From: Halorubrum amylolyticum
Lineage (GTDB): Archaea > Halobacteriota > Halobacteria > Halobacteriales > Haloferacaceae
Assembly (NCBI RefSeq): GCF_004114995.1
Contig: NZ_SDJP01000002.1
Coordinates: 220,170-284,169, forward strand
Direction of reading: 5' to 3'
Length of the DNA: 64,000 nt
The position numbers were made by a program, and so were the translations under genes. The notes beneath the pieces were generated by a model. That model was given only the letters and a program-made list of their open reading frames with translations, was not told the DNA's origin and ran no database searches. This document shows, in pieces, positions 7,261-16,543 of the stretch. Within the stretch, counting starts at the first letter, position 1. Each line of letters opens with the position of its first letter.

Positions 7261-7593
7261 ATGTCCGACGAACCGAGCGACGGATCGACCGACGGATCGC
7301 GTGACGCAGGCAGTGACGCCGGCGCCGACGACCCCGTGGGCGACGAGGCCGCCGACGGCGAGCCCACCGACGATCAGGTCGTCCAGACCGCTGCGGAAGC
7401 GGCCGAGGGCGTCGTGTTCGCCCACTACGACCAGTCGGCGGTGACCGATCTGGACGTGACGGTCACGTTCGAGGAGGGCGTCCTCGACGTCGACGTCTAC
7501 CTGAACGCCCCTGATGACCCCGATCCGGACGCCGTCGCCCGCGAGGCGGCCGAGACCGCCGGCGAGGCGGTCGACGAGCTGTTCGAGGCGTAG
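7261..7593 (+). CDS. DUF3194 family protein
   Basis: A 110-residue acidic protein. The N-terminal ~40 residues are a disordered Asp/Gly/Ser stretch; the rest (QVVQTAAEAAEGVVFAHY ... DLDVTVTFEEGVLDVDVYLN) is the small alpha/beta DUF3194 domain found next to prefoldin beta in archaea. Function is unknown; the conserved position suggests a link with protein folding or translation. A run of six T follows its stop and probably ends the operon. Confidence 0.75.
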   Translation: MSDEPSDGSTDGSRDAGSDAGADDPVGDEAADGEPTDDQVVQTAAEAAEGVVFAHYDQSAVTDLDVTVTFEEGVLDVDVYLNAPDDPDPDAVAREAAETAGEAVDELFEA

Positions 7594-7605
7594 GGCGGCG
7601 CGTCG

Positions 7606-7611
7606 TTTTTT
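7606..7611 (+). terminator. T-run terminator after DUF3194
   Basis: TTTTTT preceded by GC-rich sequence 13 nt after the stop codon; archaeal RNA polymerase stops at such T-runs. Supports an operon end here. Confidence 0.45.
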
Positions 7612-7689
7612 CGGACCGTGCATTGATCGAGGTGATGAGCGGCGCACACGCCGGTTGCGTGGTCCCTGTCCACGACCTCACCGATCGAT

Positions 7690-7698
7690 AATTATTAA
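7690..7698 (+). promoter_or_regulatory. TATA box for the small zinc-finger gene
   Basis: AATTATTAA lies about 30 nt before the ATG at 7724, the same spacing as other leaderless genes here. Confidence 0.5.
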
Positions 7699-7723
7699 CC
7701 ATGTTGTTGTGTATTGGTACCGT

Positions 7724-7921
7724 ATGTCATCTAGCTACGGCGGCACCTCGGCCTTCGATCGGCTCCGCGCGCGGCTCGACGGGCGGTCTCGCGCCTGCGA
7801 GGAGTGCGGGTTCGTCGACGAGGAGGGTGCGTGGGAGGCGGTGACCACGGGCGCGACCGTCGAGTACCACCGGGAGTGTCCGAGCTGCGGGACCGAGCGC
7901 GTCCGGCGATACCGGCTCTGA
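7724..7921 (+). CDS. Small zinc-ribbon protein (HVO_0649-like)
   Basis: A 65-residue protein with two CxxC pairs, CEECGF at about residue 26 and CPSCGTERV at about 54, so it probably binds one zinc ion. The layout (N-terminal SxxGGTSAFDRLR, two CxxC, C-terminal RRYRL) resembles a family of tiny haloarchaeal zinc-finger proteins of unknown role. The longer upstream frame lacks similarity; the start at 7724 has a well-placed TATA box. Such proteins are often regulatory in haloarchaea, but no target is visible. Confidence 0.7.
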   Translation: MSSSYGGTSAFDRLRARLDGRSRACEECGFVDEEGAWEAVTTGATVEYHRECPSCGTERVRRYRL

Positions 7922-7994
7922 AAGGGCCGGCTGGTCGGAGCCGTTCGCTTTCCTGCCAACCGTTAACACCTATCGGCGCGTGGGTCAGGCTGAC

Positions 7995-8420
7995 ATGTAC
8001 GACGCGATCCTGTGTCCGACCGACGGGAGCGCCGGGAGCGCCGCCGCGATCGAGCAGGCCTGCGACCTCGCCGCGCTGACGGGCGCGCGCATCCATGCGC
8101 TGTTCGTCGTCGACGAGGCGATCGCCGGCGCCGACGAGTGGGACGTAGTCGTCGAACGCGAGGAGGAGCGCGGCGAGCGCGCGCTCGACGCCGTCGCCGA
8201 GGCGGCGACGGAACGCGGTGTCGAGGCCGAGCGCCACCTCCGGCGCGGCCGGCCTCACGAGGAGATCCTCGACGCCGCGGCCGACTACGGGGTCGACCTG
8301 ATCGTGATGGGGACCCACGGCCGCACCGGGATCGGACGCTTCGTCACGGCGGGGTCGGTCGCCGAGCGGGTCGTGCGGTACAGCGAGCTCCCGGTGCTGA
8401 CGGCGCACATCGGCGAGTAG
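7995..8420 (+). CDS. Universal stress protein (UspA family)
   Basis: A 141-residue single-domain protein. It begins MYDAILCPTDGSAGS, the ATP-contacting N-terminus, and ends with MGTHGRTGIGRFVTAGSVAE, matching the G-2x-G-9x-G(S/T) nucleotide-binding motif, so it is predicted to bind ATP. Role is stress resistance by an unknown mechanism. It is monocistronic, with the guaA amidotransferase convergent downstream. The start at 7995 is preferred to a codon 15 nt upstream because it matches the family N-terminus. Confidence 0.92.
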   Translation: MYDAILCPTDGSAGSAAAIEQACDLAALTGARIHALFVVDEAIAGADEWDVVVEREEERGERALDAVAEAATERGVEAERHLRRGRPHEEILDAAADYGVDLIVMGTHGRTGIGRFVTAGSVAERVVRYSELPVLTAHIGE

Positions 8421-8440
8421 GTTTCCCTTCTCCCGCTCGC

Positions 8441-8995
8441 TTACGCCGACTCGCAGACCGCGACGAAGTTCTCGAACACTTCCTCGCCGCGCTCCGTGTG
8501 GGCGACCTCGGGGTGCCACTGGACGCCGTACAGCCCCGCCTCGGCGTTCGACATCGCCTCCACGTCGCAGACGTCGGAGGTGGCGGTTCGGACGAACCCC
8601 TCGGGGACCTCTATCACCTCGTCGGCGTGGGAGGCCCAGACGCGCGTCTCGGGAGCCAGCGAGCCGACGAGCGGGTCCCCGTCGTCGACGATATCCACGT
8701 CGACGTCGGCGTAGCCGCCGTAGTCGCCGCCGCCGACCGCGCCGCCGCGCTCGACCGCGATCAGCTGCATCCCGAGACAGATCCCGAGCACGGGAACGTC
8801 CAGATCGAGGTAGTCGGGGGCGTTGCCGACGCGGTCCATGTCGGGGCCGCCGGACAGGACGATGCCGTCGGCGTCGAGCTCCGCGGGGTCGGTGTCCGCC
8901 GACACGATCTCGGTGTCGACGCCCACGTCGCGGAGCGCCCGCCGTTCGAGGTGGGTGAACTGGCCGTGGAGGTCGATGACGACGATCCGGGTCAT
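8441..8995 (-). CDS. guaAA: GMP synthase glutamine amidotransferase subunit
   Basis: A 184-residue class I amidotransferase. GICLGMQLIA contains the nucleophilic Cys, and QWHPEVAHTERG the His and Glu of the triad; SGGPDMDRVG is the oxyanion region. In archaea GMP synthase is split into this ammonia-producing subunit and a separate ATP-pyrophosphatase subunit, which is not in this window. It supplies ammonia for XMP to GMP. A run of A at 9020-9024 (T on the coding strand) about 28 nt upstream of 8995 supports this start. Confidence 0.93.
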   Translation of the reverse strand: MTRIVVIDLHGQFTHLERRALRDVGVDTEIVSADTDPAELDADGIVLSGGPDMDRVGNAPDYLDLDVPVLGICLGMQLIAVERGGAVGGGDYGGYADVDVDIVDDGDPLVGSLAPETRVWASHADEVIEVPEGFVRTATSDVCDVEAMSNAEAGLYGVQWHPEVAHTERGEEVFENFVAVCESA

Positions 8996-9120
8996 AACGC
9001 TGATTGACGGCTCCCGCACAAAAACAGCTCGGAACGGAGCGCAGTATCGTGATGGTTTCGGCCGCTAGAACGCGACGATACTACACGAACGTGGATCGAT
9101 CTTCGGAGGGGCCGCATCGA

Positions 9121-10614
9121 TCACAGGTCGAGCGGCCCGCGCTTCGTGAACTCCCGGAGCAGCACCGTCGCGTACGACCCGCTCGGGAGCGCGAACGCGA
9201 ACCGCGGGTCGCCGTCCTCGAACGTCACGTCGAGGTCGCTCCGGAGGAGGATCGCCCGGCGGGTGCCCGCCGAGTCGAAGTCGCCGGGGAGCGCGAAGTC
9301 GCCGGGCTCGATCCCCGCGTCGGCGAGGACTTCCCGCTCGATCTCGCCGGGCTCGCCGCCGCCGAGGTCGGTCTCCGTGCCGACGAGAGGCGCGGTGACG
9401 AACGCCCGCCCGCGCTCGCAGTGGCGGGTGACGACGGACACCCGGTCCTCGTCGACCCGCTGGAGCCGGTCGGTGTCGGGCGCGTACAGCTCGTCGGGGG
9501 CGTCGCCGTCGGCGAAACAGACCACGTCGCCGGCGACGGGGCGGTCGAACGGGAGCCCGCGGCGAAGCCGCTCGCTCAGGACCCGGTTGAACAGGAACGA
9601 CTGGGCGGCGTTGACGAACAGCCGCTGGAGGTTCGAGGGAACCGCCTCCAGCGCGTGCCGCCAGTCCTCGTGGTCCGGCGGCGCGTCGGGAGCCACGTCG
9701 CGCTCGGCGAGCCGGTGGACCATCGAGCGCTCGAACCGGAGCTTGCCCGGAATCGCGTCGAGGCAGGCCTCCCAGTCGCCGTCGCCGGTGCCGTCTGCGG
9801 CGGGGTCGGCGGTGGAGTCGGCGACGGCGTCGGCGCCGCCCGCGTCGCCTCCGCCGCCCCCGAACGCGGCGTCGACGCGGTCGCGCGCGGCGCGGGTGTC
9901 GTCGGGCTCCGCCTCGGAGGGGTTGCCGGCGTACAGCCGCACCGCCTCGCGGAAGTCGTCGCGGACGACGGCGAGCCCGACGCGGTGGGTGACGGGTCGC
10001 CGGCTCCCGAAGCGCTGCTGGCCGAAGTAGTTGGGGACGCCGACGGTGGCGGAGACGCCGTCGTCCGGATCGCTCGCTCCCGGCTCCTCCCCGTCGCCCC
10101 CGAACGCCCGCAGGTCCGCCACCACGTCGGCGACGCGCTCGGGGGCCTCGCTCACCGCGTCGGTGACCCTGATCTCGAAGGCGTTGCCCGCGAGGTCGCC
10201 GAACGAGAGCCCGCGCCCGGCGCGGCCGAGGACCTCGATATCGGCGCCGCGGATCGCGGGGAGGTCGTCGGGGTCGACCTCGCGGAGCGTGAACAGCTGG
10301 GTGGTGACGGCGCGCTTGTCCTTCGTCCCCGCCCACGAGACCCGCTCGCGACTGATCCCGAGCGCGTCGGAGATCCGGCGCGCGAAGTCGTTCGTGTCCC
10401 AGTTGCGGAGGGTGACGCGGACGACGAGCGCGGGGTAGCTCCCGGTGTCCGCGTCGAGCGGTTCCGGCTCGAACGCCTCCAGCTCGCGGACGCGGAAGTC
10501 CTCGGGCGACTCGCGGAGCCGGCCACCGATCCCGTCGGCGTCGCTGACGTAGTGGTCGATGCCCGCGGCGCGCTCGGTCGGGTGCGCCTCGCGGAGGGTG
10601 TCGGCGGGGGCCAT
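9121..10614 (-). CDS. truD: tRNA pseudouridine(13) synthase TruD
   Basis: A 497-residue protein of the TruD family, which converts U13 of tRNA-Glu (and U35 in some archaeal tRNAs) to pseudouridine. The catalytic Asp lies in [13 protein letters not shown] near the N-terminus, and [11 protein letters not shown] and a TRUD insertion domain follow. It is long compared with bacterial TruD, partly from a disordered Gly/Ala/Asp insertion ([16 protein letters not shown], about residue 255). Its ATG overlaps the stop of pth2 by one base, so the two are translationally coupled. The longer frame upstream lies inside pth2 and is not used. Confidence 0.93.
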   Translation of the reverse strand: MAPADTLREAHPTERAAGIDHYVSDADGIGGRLRESPEDFRVRELEAFEPEPLDADTGSYPALVVRVTLRNWDTNDFARRISDALGISRERVSWAGTKDKRAVTTQLFTLREVDPDDLPAIRGADIEVLGRAGRGLSFGDLAGNAFEIRVTDAVSEAPERVADVVADLRAFGGDGEEPGASDPDDGVSATVGVPNYFGQQRFGSRRPVTHRVGLAVVRDDFREAVRLYAGNPSEAEPDDTRAARDRVDAAFGGGGGDAGGADAVADSTADPAADGTGDGDWEACLDAIPGKLRFERSMVHRLAERDVAPDAPPDHEDWRHALEAVPSNLQRLFVNAAQSFLFNRVLSERLRRGLPFDRPVAGDVVCFADGDAPDELYAPDTDRLQRVDEDRVSVVTRHCERGRAFVTAPLVGTETDLGGGEPGEIEREVLADAGIEPGDFALPGDFDSAGTRRAILLRSDLDVTFEDGDPRFAFALPSGSYATVLLREFTKRGPLDL

Positions 10615-10952
10615 CAGTACAGCGAGAGGTCGCCGGTCACGCGGTCGACGGTGTCGTCGCGGGCGGGTCCCACGGCGAGCGCGGTGACGGTTCCCGGCTC
10701 CAGTTGGGTGTGGCCGGCGTCGCGGACGATCGCGTACGGTATTCCCTCCTTGTCGGCCTTGTCGGCCAGCTCGAACAGTTGGCTCTCGGAGTCGCCCTTG
10801 AGAACCACCTTCTTCTGTCCCTCCCCCTGCCACTTCTTGCGGGCGCGCCGGCCGGCGTCCTGATACGCCGACAGCGACGCGTGCGCGACCTGCGCGGCGA
10901 GCTTCCCCTCGCCCATCCCGATGTCGGTGCGGGCGACGATGGCCTGTTTCAT
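10614..10952 (-). CDS. pth2: Peptidyl-tRNA hydrolase Pth2
   Basis: A 112-residue Pth2, which releases tRNA from stalled peptidyl-tRNA. The family signature is complete: [19 protein letters not shown], then [19 protein letters not shown] and [19 protein letters not shown]. Its stop codon overlaps the truD start, forming a two-gene tRNA operon on the minus strand. The start is the conserved ATG at 10952; a longer frame upstream has no similarity. Confidence 0.95.
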   Translation of the reverse strand: MKQAIVARTDIGMGEGKLAAQVAHASLSAYQDAGRRARKKWQGEGQKKVVLKGDSESQLFELADKADKEGIPYAIVRDAGHTQLEPGTVTALAVGPARDDTVDRVTGDLSLY

Positions 10953-11096
10953 ACCCGTTCGCACCGCCGCCGCGGGTTTAGCGTTTGTCTCTCGCCGGTC
11001 GCTTCTTTCGATCGGTCGTCGACGGAGGACCTGCCGCCGTTCTCGTTCGGTGGGTGCAACCGCGGTATTGAAACGCCTGAGGAACGCAGTGCGACC

Positions 11097-11522
11097 ATGC
11101 ACCGCAGACGGTTTCTCCGGCGAACCGGCGCCGCCGCGGGCGTCGGCGCGCTAACGGGGCTCGCCGGCTGTGCCGGCGTCGGCGGCGACCCGGGCTACGA
11201 CGTGGGGATGATGGCGTCCGCGTTCCAGCCGGTCGAGGTGACGGTCGCCGTCGGCGACACCGTGGTCTGGGAGACCACGAGCGCGCGCGGCCACACGGTC
11301 ACCGCCTACGAGAACGCGATTCCGGACGAGGCCGAGTACTTCGCCTCGGGCGGGTACGACGGCGAGGAGACGGCCCGCGATGCCTGGTCCAGGGACTTCG
11401 GGGGACGCCTGGAGAGCGGCGACCGCTACTCGCACACCTTCGCGGTCGCCGGCCGCTACGACTACGTGTGTATCCCCCACGAGACCGGGGGTATGGTCGG
11501 GACCGTCGTCGTGGAGGAATGA
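11097..11522 (+). CDS. Halocyanin-type blue copper lipoprotein
   Basis: A 141-residue exported protein. RRRFLRRTG at the N-terminus is a Tat signal and LAGC (Cys about residue 23) a lipobox, so it is a lipid-anchored, outward-facing protein. The plastocyanin-like domain carries the copper ligands: His in GHTVTAY, then CIPHETGGM with Cys, His and Met. Halocyanins carry electrons at the haloarchaeal membrane, for example to a terminal oxidase. Genes for a TauE/SafE-type protein and a copper P-type ATPase follow on the same strand, consistent with a copper-related function. Confidence 0.9.
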   Translation: MHRRRFLRRTGAAAGVGALTGLAGCAGVGGDPGYDVGMMASAFQPVEVTVAVGDTVVWETTSARGHTVTAYENAIPDEAEYFASGGYDGEETARDAWSRDFGGRLESGDRYSHTFAVAGRYDYVCIPHETGGMVGTVVVEE

Positions 11523-11547
11523 CGTGCGCCGGCCTCGTCACGGACCG

Positions 11548-11610
11548 TCGAACTCGTTCCCGAGGACATCGAACTCGTCTCCGAGGACATCGAACTCGTC
11601 CGCGACGAAA
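11548..11610. repeat. Tandem 21-bp repeat between halocyanin and the TauE/SafE gene
   Basis: TCGAACTCGTTCCCGAGGAC-A occurs nearly identically twice (11548-11568, 11569-11589) with a partial third copy. It lies in the 117-nt spacer and encodes nothing clear. Confidence 0.75.
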
Positions 11611-11639
11611 CCCATTAGCGCGCGCGACTCCAACCGCAG

Positions 11640-12494
11640 GTGATTCGACTCATGGACCTCTCGCCGCTCCTCGGGACCGACGTGCTGCTGTTCCTCGCCA
11701 TCGGGCTGCTCGGCGGCGCCCACTGCATCGGGATGTGCGGCCCGCTCGTCACGGTGTACGCCGGTCGGATGCGCGACGAGAGCGAGCGCGTTGACGGCGG
11801 GAGCGCGGCGACCGGCGACGCCGGACCCGGCCGCTCCGCCGACCGCCGCGGGAGCCACCTGACGACCTACGAGGTCCGCCAGCACGCGCTGTTCAACCTC
11901 GGGCGGGCCGCGAGCTACGCGACCATCGGCGCGGCGCTCGGCGCGCTCGGCGGGGCCGTCCTCGTCACGACGGCGACGCTGACCGGCGCGGCGGAGGCGG
12001 TCCGCGGCGTCGTCGGCCTCGGCGTCGGCGCGGCCGTGATCCTCGTCGGGGTCCGGTACGCCCTCGGCGGCGCGACCGGCGGGGTCCACCTCCCCGGCCT
12101 CGACCGCGTCACCGGCTGGCTCACCGGCCACGTCGACCGGCTCGCCAACGGCCCCGGGATCGTCGGGCTCGGCGCGGTCCACGGCCTGCTCCCGTGTCCG
12201 ATCCTCTACCCGGCGTACCTCTACGCGTTCGCCAGCGGCTCCGCCGTCAGCGGCGCGCTCGCGCTCGGTGCGCTCGGCGTCGGCACGATGCCCGCCGTCT
12301 TCCTCTACGGCACCGTCATCGAGGGCGTCGACGCGGTCCACCGCCGCCGGGTCCACCGCCTGCTCGGCGTCGCCTTCGTGGCGCTCGGCTACGTCCTGTT
12401 CGCGCACGGGCTGATGGCGGTCGGCGTCCACGTGCCGCACCCGAGCCTGCCCTTCTGGAACCCACTCGACGCCGGGATGATGGGGGGGATGTGA
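11640..12494 (+). CDS. TauE/SafE-type membrane protein (COG2836-like), probable copper-oxidase accessory
   Basis: A 284-residue protein with about six membrane helices. The N-terminal GGAHCIGMCGPLVTVYAG is the signature of the COG2836 group, whose genes commonly sit beside CcoI-type copper ATPases; the same CxxxC motif also occurs in DsbD-related proteins. Its gene ends 2 nt before the ATPase start, so they are co-translated. It may help deliver copper or reductant for cytochrome oxidase or halocyanin maturation (inferred from context). The GTG at 11640 has a TATA-like CATTAG 29 nt upstream; an in-frame ATG at 11652 is the alternative start. Confidence 0.75.
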   Translation: MIRLMDLSPLLGTDVLLFLAIGLLGGAHCIGMCGPLVTVYAGRMRDESERVDGGSAATGDAGPGRSADRRGSHLTTYEVRQHALFNLGRAASYATIGAALGALGGAVLVTTATLTGAAEAVRGVVGLGVGAAVILVGVRYALGGATGGVHLPGLDRVTGWLTGHVDRLANGPGIVGLGAVHGLLPCPILYPAYLYAFASGSAVSGALALGALGVGTMPAVFLYGTVIEGVDAVHRRRVHRLLGVAFVALGYVLFAHGLMAVGVHVPHPSLPFWNPLDAGMMGGM

Positions 12495-12496
12495 GG

Positions 12497-15076
12497 ATGA
12501 GCGCGCCCGACTGCACCCTCTGTGAGCTCCCGACCGACGGCGTCGACGTGGTCGACGACGCGGGCAACGAGTTCTGCTGTACGGGCTGCCGGGACGTGTA
12601 CGAGACGCTCGGCGACATCGACGTCGACGCCGAGGCGGTGCGAGAACGGCGGCAGAGCGGCGAGGACCGGAGCGAGGATGGCGCGGCCGCCAGCGACGAC
12701 GCCGAGGTCCCCGCCGCCCACGAGGCGACGTTTCTCGAAGTCGACGGGATGCACTGCGCCACCTGCGAGGCGTTCATCGAGACGGTCGCGGCCGAGACCG
12801 AGGGCGTTAGCGCCGCCAGCGCGAGTTACGTCACGGACACGGTGCGGATCGACCACGATCCCGACGCGGTCTCCACCGACGACCTCTCGGAGGCGGTGAG
12901 CGGGCTCGGCTACAGCGCGTACGACCGCGACGACGCCTTTTCGCGCCGGCAGGCGGACAACATGGCGACGGCGCGGCTCGCGGCCGGCGTGCTCGTCGGG
13001 ATGTCGGTCATGCTCCAGTACATCGTCATCATCTATCCGACGTACTTCGCGTTCCCCTTCTACAACGAGCGCACCTTGGAGTACCTCAATCATGCGATGG
13101 CCTCGACCTCGGGGACGTACTTCTTCATCGTGATCGCCGTGTTGACGACGGTGGTCCTGTTCGTCACCGGGAAACCGATACTCAGGGGGGCGTACGTCAG
13201 CGCGAAGACGCGGTCGCCGAACATGGATCTGCTCGTCGCGCTCGCGGCGCTCAGCGCGTACGTCTACAGCACGCTCGCCGTGATATTCGTCGAGTCGCCG
13301 TCGGTCTACTACGACGTGACCGTCGCGATCATCGTGATCGTCACCGTCGGCAATCACTACGAGGACTCGATCAAGAAGCGCGCGACCGAACTCCTCTCCG
13401 ATCTCACCGCGGTGCAGGTCGACAGCGCCCGGCGGCTGGTCGGAGACGGTGGGGACGGCGCCAGCGACGGAGACGGCGGAAGCGCCGCCGACGCCGCCGC
13501 CGGCGAGACCGAGGAGGTCGCCATCGACGACCTCGCGCCCGGCGACCGGCTGCTCGTGCGCGCCGGCGAGCGCGTCCCGGTCGACGGCGAGGCGATCGCG
13601 GGCGACGCCGCCGTCGACGAGTCGGTCGTCACGGGCGAGTCGATGCCGGTCCGGAAGACGCCCGGCGACGCCGTGGTCGGCGGCTCCGTGGTCGCGGACG
13701 GCTCGCTGACGGTCGAAGTCGGCCCGGACGCGACCTCCAGCCTCGACCGCGTCGCCGAACTCGTCTGGGACCTCCAGAGCGGGAATCACGGCGTCCAGAA
13801 GCTCGCCGACCGGCTCGCGACGATATTCGTCCCGGTCGTGCTCGCGGTCGCGCTCCTCGCCGCGGGCGCCAATCTCGCGCTCGGCAACGGGGTGACGGAG
13901 GCGATGCTCGTCGGGCTCACGGTGCTCATCGTCTCGTGTCCCTGCGCGCTCGGACTCGCCACTCCGCTCGCGGTCGCCGCCGGGGTTCGCGACGCGCTCG
14001 AACGCTCCATCGTGATCTTCGACGACACCGTCTTCGAGCGCCTCCGCGGCGCCGACACCGCCGTCTTCGACAAGACGGGAACGCTCACCACCGGCGAGAT
14101 GCGGGTCGTCTCCGCCGACGTCGACGACGACCTCCTCCGGCTCGCGGCCGCCGTCGAGGAGCGCTCGGCGCACCCCGTCGGGCGGGCCATCGCCGCGGCG
14201 CGCGCGAGCGACAAAGCTCTCGGAGACGCCGGGGCCGCGTCGGACTCCGGCGCCGGATCGCCCGTGGTCGCCGACGGCGGGGAGACGAAGCCGGCGGCGG
14301 AGACGGATTCGAGAAAGGCCGACACCGACGACGCCCCCGCGGTCACCGACTTCGAGAGCCACGCTCGCGGCGTCTCCGGCGTCGTCGACGGGATCGAGGT
14401 CGTCGTCGGGCACCCGGACTTGTTCGACGAGCGCGGATGGAAGGTCTCAGACGGGATCCGCGAGGCGGTCGCGTCGGCGCGCGACGTGGGTCGCGTCCCG
14501 GTCGCGGTCGGTCGCGACGGCGCCGCGGAGGGGGTCGTCGTGGTCGGCGACGAGCTGCGAGAGGGGTGGGAGAAGACCGTGACCGAACTCGCCGACTCGG
14601 GCGTCGAGGTGGTCGTCCTCACGGGCGACGACGAGCGCGCGGCGACCGTCTTCAGCGAGCACGCCGCGGTCTCGTCGGTGTTCGCGGGCGTGCCGCCGGA
14701 GGGGAAAGCCGAGACGGTCGAGCGGTTGAAGGCGCGCGGGCGGACGGTGATGGTCGGCGACGGGACCAACGACGCGCCCGCGCTCGCCGCGGCGGACCTC
14801 GGCGTCGCGCTCGGCGGTGGGACCGCGATGGCGGCCGACGCGGCCGACGTGGCGATCGTCGACGACGACCTCGGCTCCGTGGCGACCGTCTTCGAGCTGT
14901 CGCGGGCCGCGGGTCGGCGCGTGAAGGGGAACATCGGCTGGGCGTTCTGCTACAACGCGGTCGCGATCCCGCTCGCGGTTACCGGCCTGCTGAACCCCCT
15001 GTTCGCCGCGGTCGCGATGGGCGCCTCCAGCCTGCTCGTCGTGACGAACTCCTCGCGGGCGCTGCTGGACGACTGA
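12497..15076 (+). CDS. Heavy-metal P1B-type ATPase, CcoI/CopA-like copper pump
   Basis: An 859-residue P-type ATPase. The N-terminus has a Cys-rich metal-binding segment (CTLCELP, then CCTGCRDVYE) like the extra domain of CcoI/FixI pumps, then an HMA domain with MHCATCEAF near residue 85-95. Six to eight membrane helices follow; the ion path is marked by SCPCALGLATPLAV. DKTGTLTTG is the phosphorylation site, SAHPVGRAI the HP motif and GDGTNDAPALA the hinge motif. The CPC signature indicates Cu(+). The Cys-rich first domain suggests copper delivery to an oxidase rather than simple detoxification. The gene starts 2 nt after the TauE/SafE-type gene. Confidence 0.93.
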   Translation: MSAPDCTLCELPTDGVDVVDDAGNEFCCTGCRDVYETLGDIDVDAEAVRERRQSGEDRSEDGAAASDDAEVPAAHEATFLEVDGMHCATCEAFIETVAAETEGVSAASASYVTDTVRIDHDPDAVSTDDLSEAVSGLGYSAYDRDDAFSRRQADNMATARLAAGVLVGMSVMLQYIVIIYPTYFAFPFYNERTLEYLNHAMASTSGTYFFIVIAVLTTVVLFVTGKPILRGAYVSAKTRSPNMDLLVALAALSAYVYSTLAVIFVESPSVYYDVTVAIIVIVTVGNHYEDSIKKRATELLSDLTAVQVDSARRLVGDGGDGASDGDGGSAADAAAGETEEVAIDDLAPGDRLLVRAGERVPVDGEAIAGDAAVDESVVTGESMPVRKTPGDAVVGGSVVADGSLTVEVGPDATSSLDRVAELVWDLQSGNHGVQKLADRLATIFVPVVLAVALLAAGANLALGNGVTEAMLVGLTVLIVSCPCALGLATPLAVAAGVRDALERSIVIFDDTVFERLRGADTAVFDKTGTLTTGEMRVVSADVDDDLLRLAAAVEERSAHPVGRAIAAARASDKALGDAGAASDSGAGSPVVADGGETKPAAETDSRKADTDDAPAVTDFESHARGVSGVVDGIEVVVGHPDLFDERGWKVSDGIREAVASARDVGRVPVAVGRDGAAEGVVVVGDELREGWEKTVTELADSGVEVVVLTGDDERAATVFSEHAAVSSVFAGVPPEGKAETVERLKARGRTVMVGDGTNDAPALAAADLGVALGGGTAMAADAADVAIVDDDLGSVATVFELSRAAGRRVKGNIGWAFCYNAVAIPLAVTGLLNPLFAAVAMGASSLLVVTNSSRALLDD

Positions 15077-15168
15077 CCGGCCGGGCTCGGGTTCGTTTCC
15101 CTCCCCCCGCGACGACCTCGACCACCGGGACCGCAAGCGACTTTCGGCTCACGCGACTACTTTCGCGT

Positions 15169-15999
15169 ATGTCACAGGAGCCGCGGTCTGTCGAGGTACC
15201 GACCACCGACGGGATGCCGGCGCTCGGGCTCGGAACGTGGGAGAACGACGATCCCACGCAGTGTACCGAGTCGGTCCGGACCGCCTTGGAGACGGGGTAC
15301 CGCCACGTCGACACCGCCCAGATCTACGGCAACGAGGCCGCCGTCGGCGAGGGGATCGCGGCCGCCGACGTGGACCGCGACGACGTGTTCCTCGCGACGA
15401 AGGTGTGGATCGACGACCTCGCGCCCGAGGACGTGGCCGCCTCGACCCGCGAGAGCCTCCAGAAGCTCGACACCGAGTACGCCGACCTGCTGTACGTCCA
15501 CTGGCCGGCCGGCGAGTACGACCCCGAGGAGACGCTGCCCGCGTTCGCGGAGCTCCGCGACGACGGCCTGATCGACCGGATCGGGGTCTCGAACTTCGAG
15601 CCGCACCACCTCGACGCCGCGGCCGACGCCCTCGGCGAGGCGCCGTTCGCGAACCAGGTTGAGATGCACCCGCTGCTCCGGCAGGCGGAGCTGCGCGAGT
15701 ACGCCGACGCCAACGATATCGAACTCGTCGGCTACTCGCCGCTCGCCCGCGGGGAGATCCTCGACGACCCGACTATCGCCGACATCGCCGACAAACACGG
15801 CGTCAGCGCGGCGCAGGTGAGCCTCGCGTGGCTCCGCGAGAAGGGCGTCACCGCCATCCCGAAGGCGACCGGAGAGAACCACCTCCGCGACAACTGGGCG
15901 AGCCTCGGGATCGAACTTGACGACGAGGACGTCGAGACGATCGACACGCTCGGCCGGACCGACCGACAGCTGAATCCCGACTTCGGCCCGGACTGGTAG
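15169..15999 (+). CDS. Aldo/keto reductase
   Basis: A 276-residue (beta/alpha)8 NADPH-dependent reductase. The tetrad is visible: Asp in YRHVDTAQIYGNE, Tyr in the same segment, Lys in FLATKVWIDD, and His in LLYVHWPAGEY. ATGENHLRDNW near the C-terminus is the cofactor-phosphate region (normally IPKSxxxxR). The natural substrate is unknown; many members reduce 2,5-diketo-D-gluconate or methylglyoxal. It appears monocistronic. The start at 15169 is well supported by MSQEPRSVEVPTTDG; the very long upstream frame is a shadow of the ATPase gene. Confidence 0.9.
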   Translation: MSQEPRSVEVPTTDGMPALGLGTWENDDPTQCTESVRTALETGYRHVDTAQIYGNEAAVGEGIAAADVDRDDVFLATKVWIDDLAPEDVAASTRESLQKLDTEYADLLYVHWPAGEYDPEETLPAFAELRDDGLIDRIGVSNFEPHHLDAAADALGEAPFANQVEMHPLLRQAELREYADANDIELVGYSPLARGEILDDPTIADIADKHGVSAAQVSLAWLREKGVTAIPKATGENHLRDNWASLGIELDDEDVETIDTLGRTDRQLNPDFGPDW

Positions 16000-16035
16000 C
16001 GGAAGCGCGCCCTCCCGACGGCGCCTCGCGAGCGC

Positions 16036-16413
16036 TCACGCGACGACGAGCGACGCCCCGTAGATCACCAGCGAGCCGACCGCGCCGACGGCCAGCGACT
16101 TCGTGTTCAGCCGCACCGCGCGCCGCCGGTCTGCTTCGAGCGCCTCTTCGTCGCGCACCTGCCGCGTCCCCTCGCCGACGTCGAAGACGCCGATCCCGGC
16201 GAAGCCGACGCAGAACCGCTCGCGGTACTGGAAGTAGCCCATCGCGGCGCCGTACAGGGGAAACAGCGACGCGATCAGCGTCCAGCGCGGCCACCCCATC
16301 GCGAGGATCGCGGCGACGGTGACGACCGCGAGCAGCAGCGATCCGACCCCGAGGAGGAGCCGCCGTCGCCGTTGGGCCGGTCCGATGTTGCACACGCACG
16401 GTTGGTACTCCAT
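16036..16413 (-). CDS. Membrane protein of unknown function with N-terminal CVCNIGPAQRRRR
   Basis: A 125-residue protein. The N-terminus holds CVCNIGPAQRRRRLLLGVG, followed by two hydrophobic helices (about 20-60), a loop with YRERFCVGFAGIGVFDVG, and a C-terminal helix (SLAVGAVGSLVIYGASLVVA). Cys residues in both the N-terminal and central segments could bind a metal or cofactor, but I recognise no characterised family. An upstream ATG at 16512 would add 33 residues without membrane or conserved features; I use the inner one because it begins at the conserved-looking block. It is convergent with the aldo/keto reductase. Confidence 0.6.
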   Translation of the reverse strand: MEYQPCVCNIGPAQRRRRLLLGVGSLLLAVVTVAAILAMGWPRWTLIASLFPLYGAAMGYFQYRERFCVGFAGIGVFDVGEGTRQVRDEEALEADRRRAVRLNTKSLAVGAVGSLVIYGASLVVA

Positions 16414-16543
16414 GCCGATCGCATGGGGGTCGGTCTCCGAAACGGGTCCGAATCGGCGCGGCCCACTCGCGGCGGTTCCGTCCCGGTGCGGAACGCGGTT
16501 CCGCGGTGCCAACCCTCAAAAGGGCTCCCGACGACCGATCCGT

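Noticed and set aside
12389..14413. A 674-codon open frame antisense to the copper ATPase
   Set aside because: High GC content makes long antisense frames common; the opposite frame has complete P-type ATPase motifs and this one has none.
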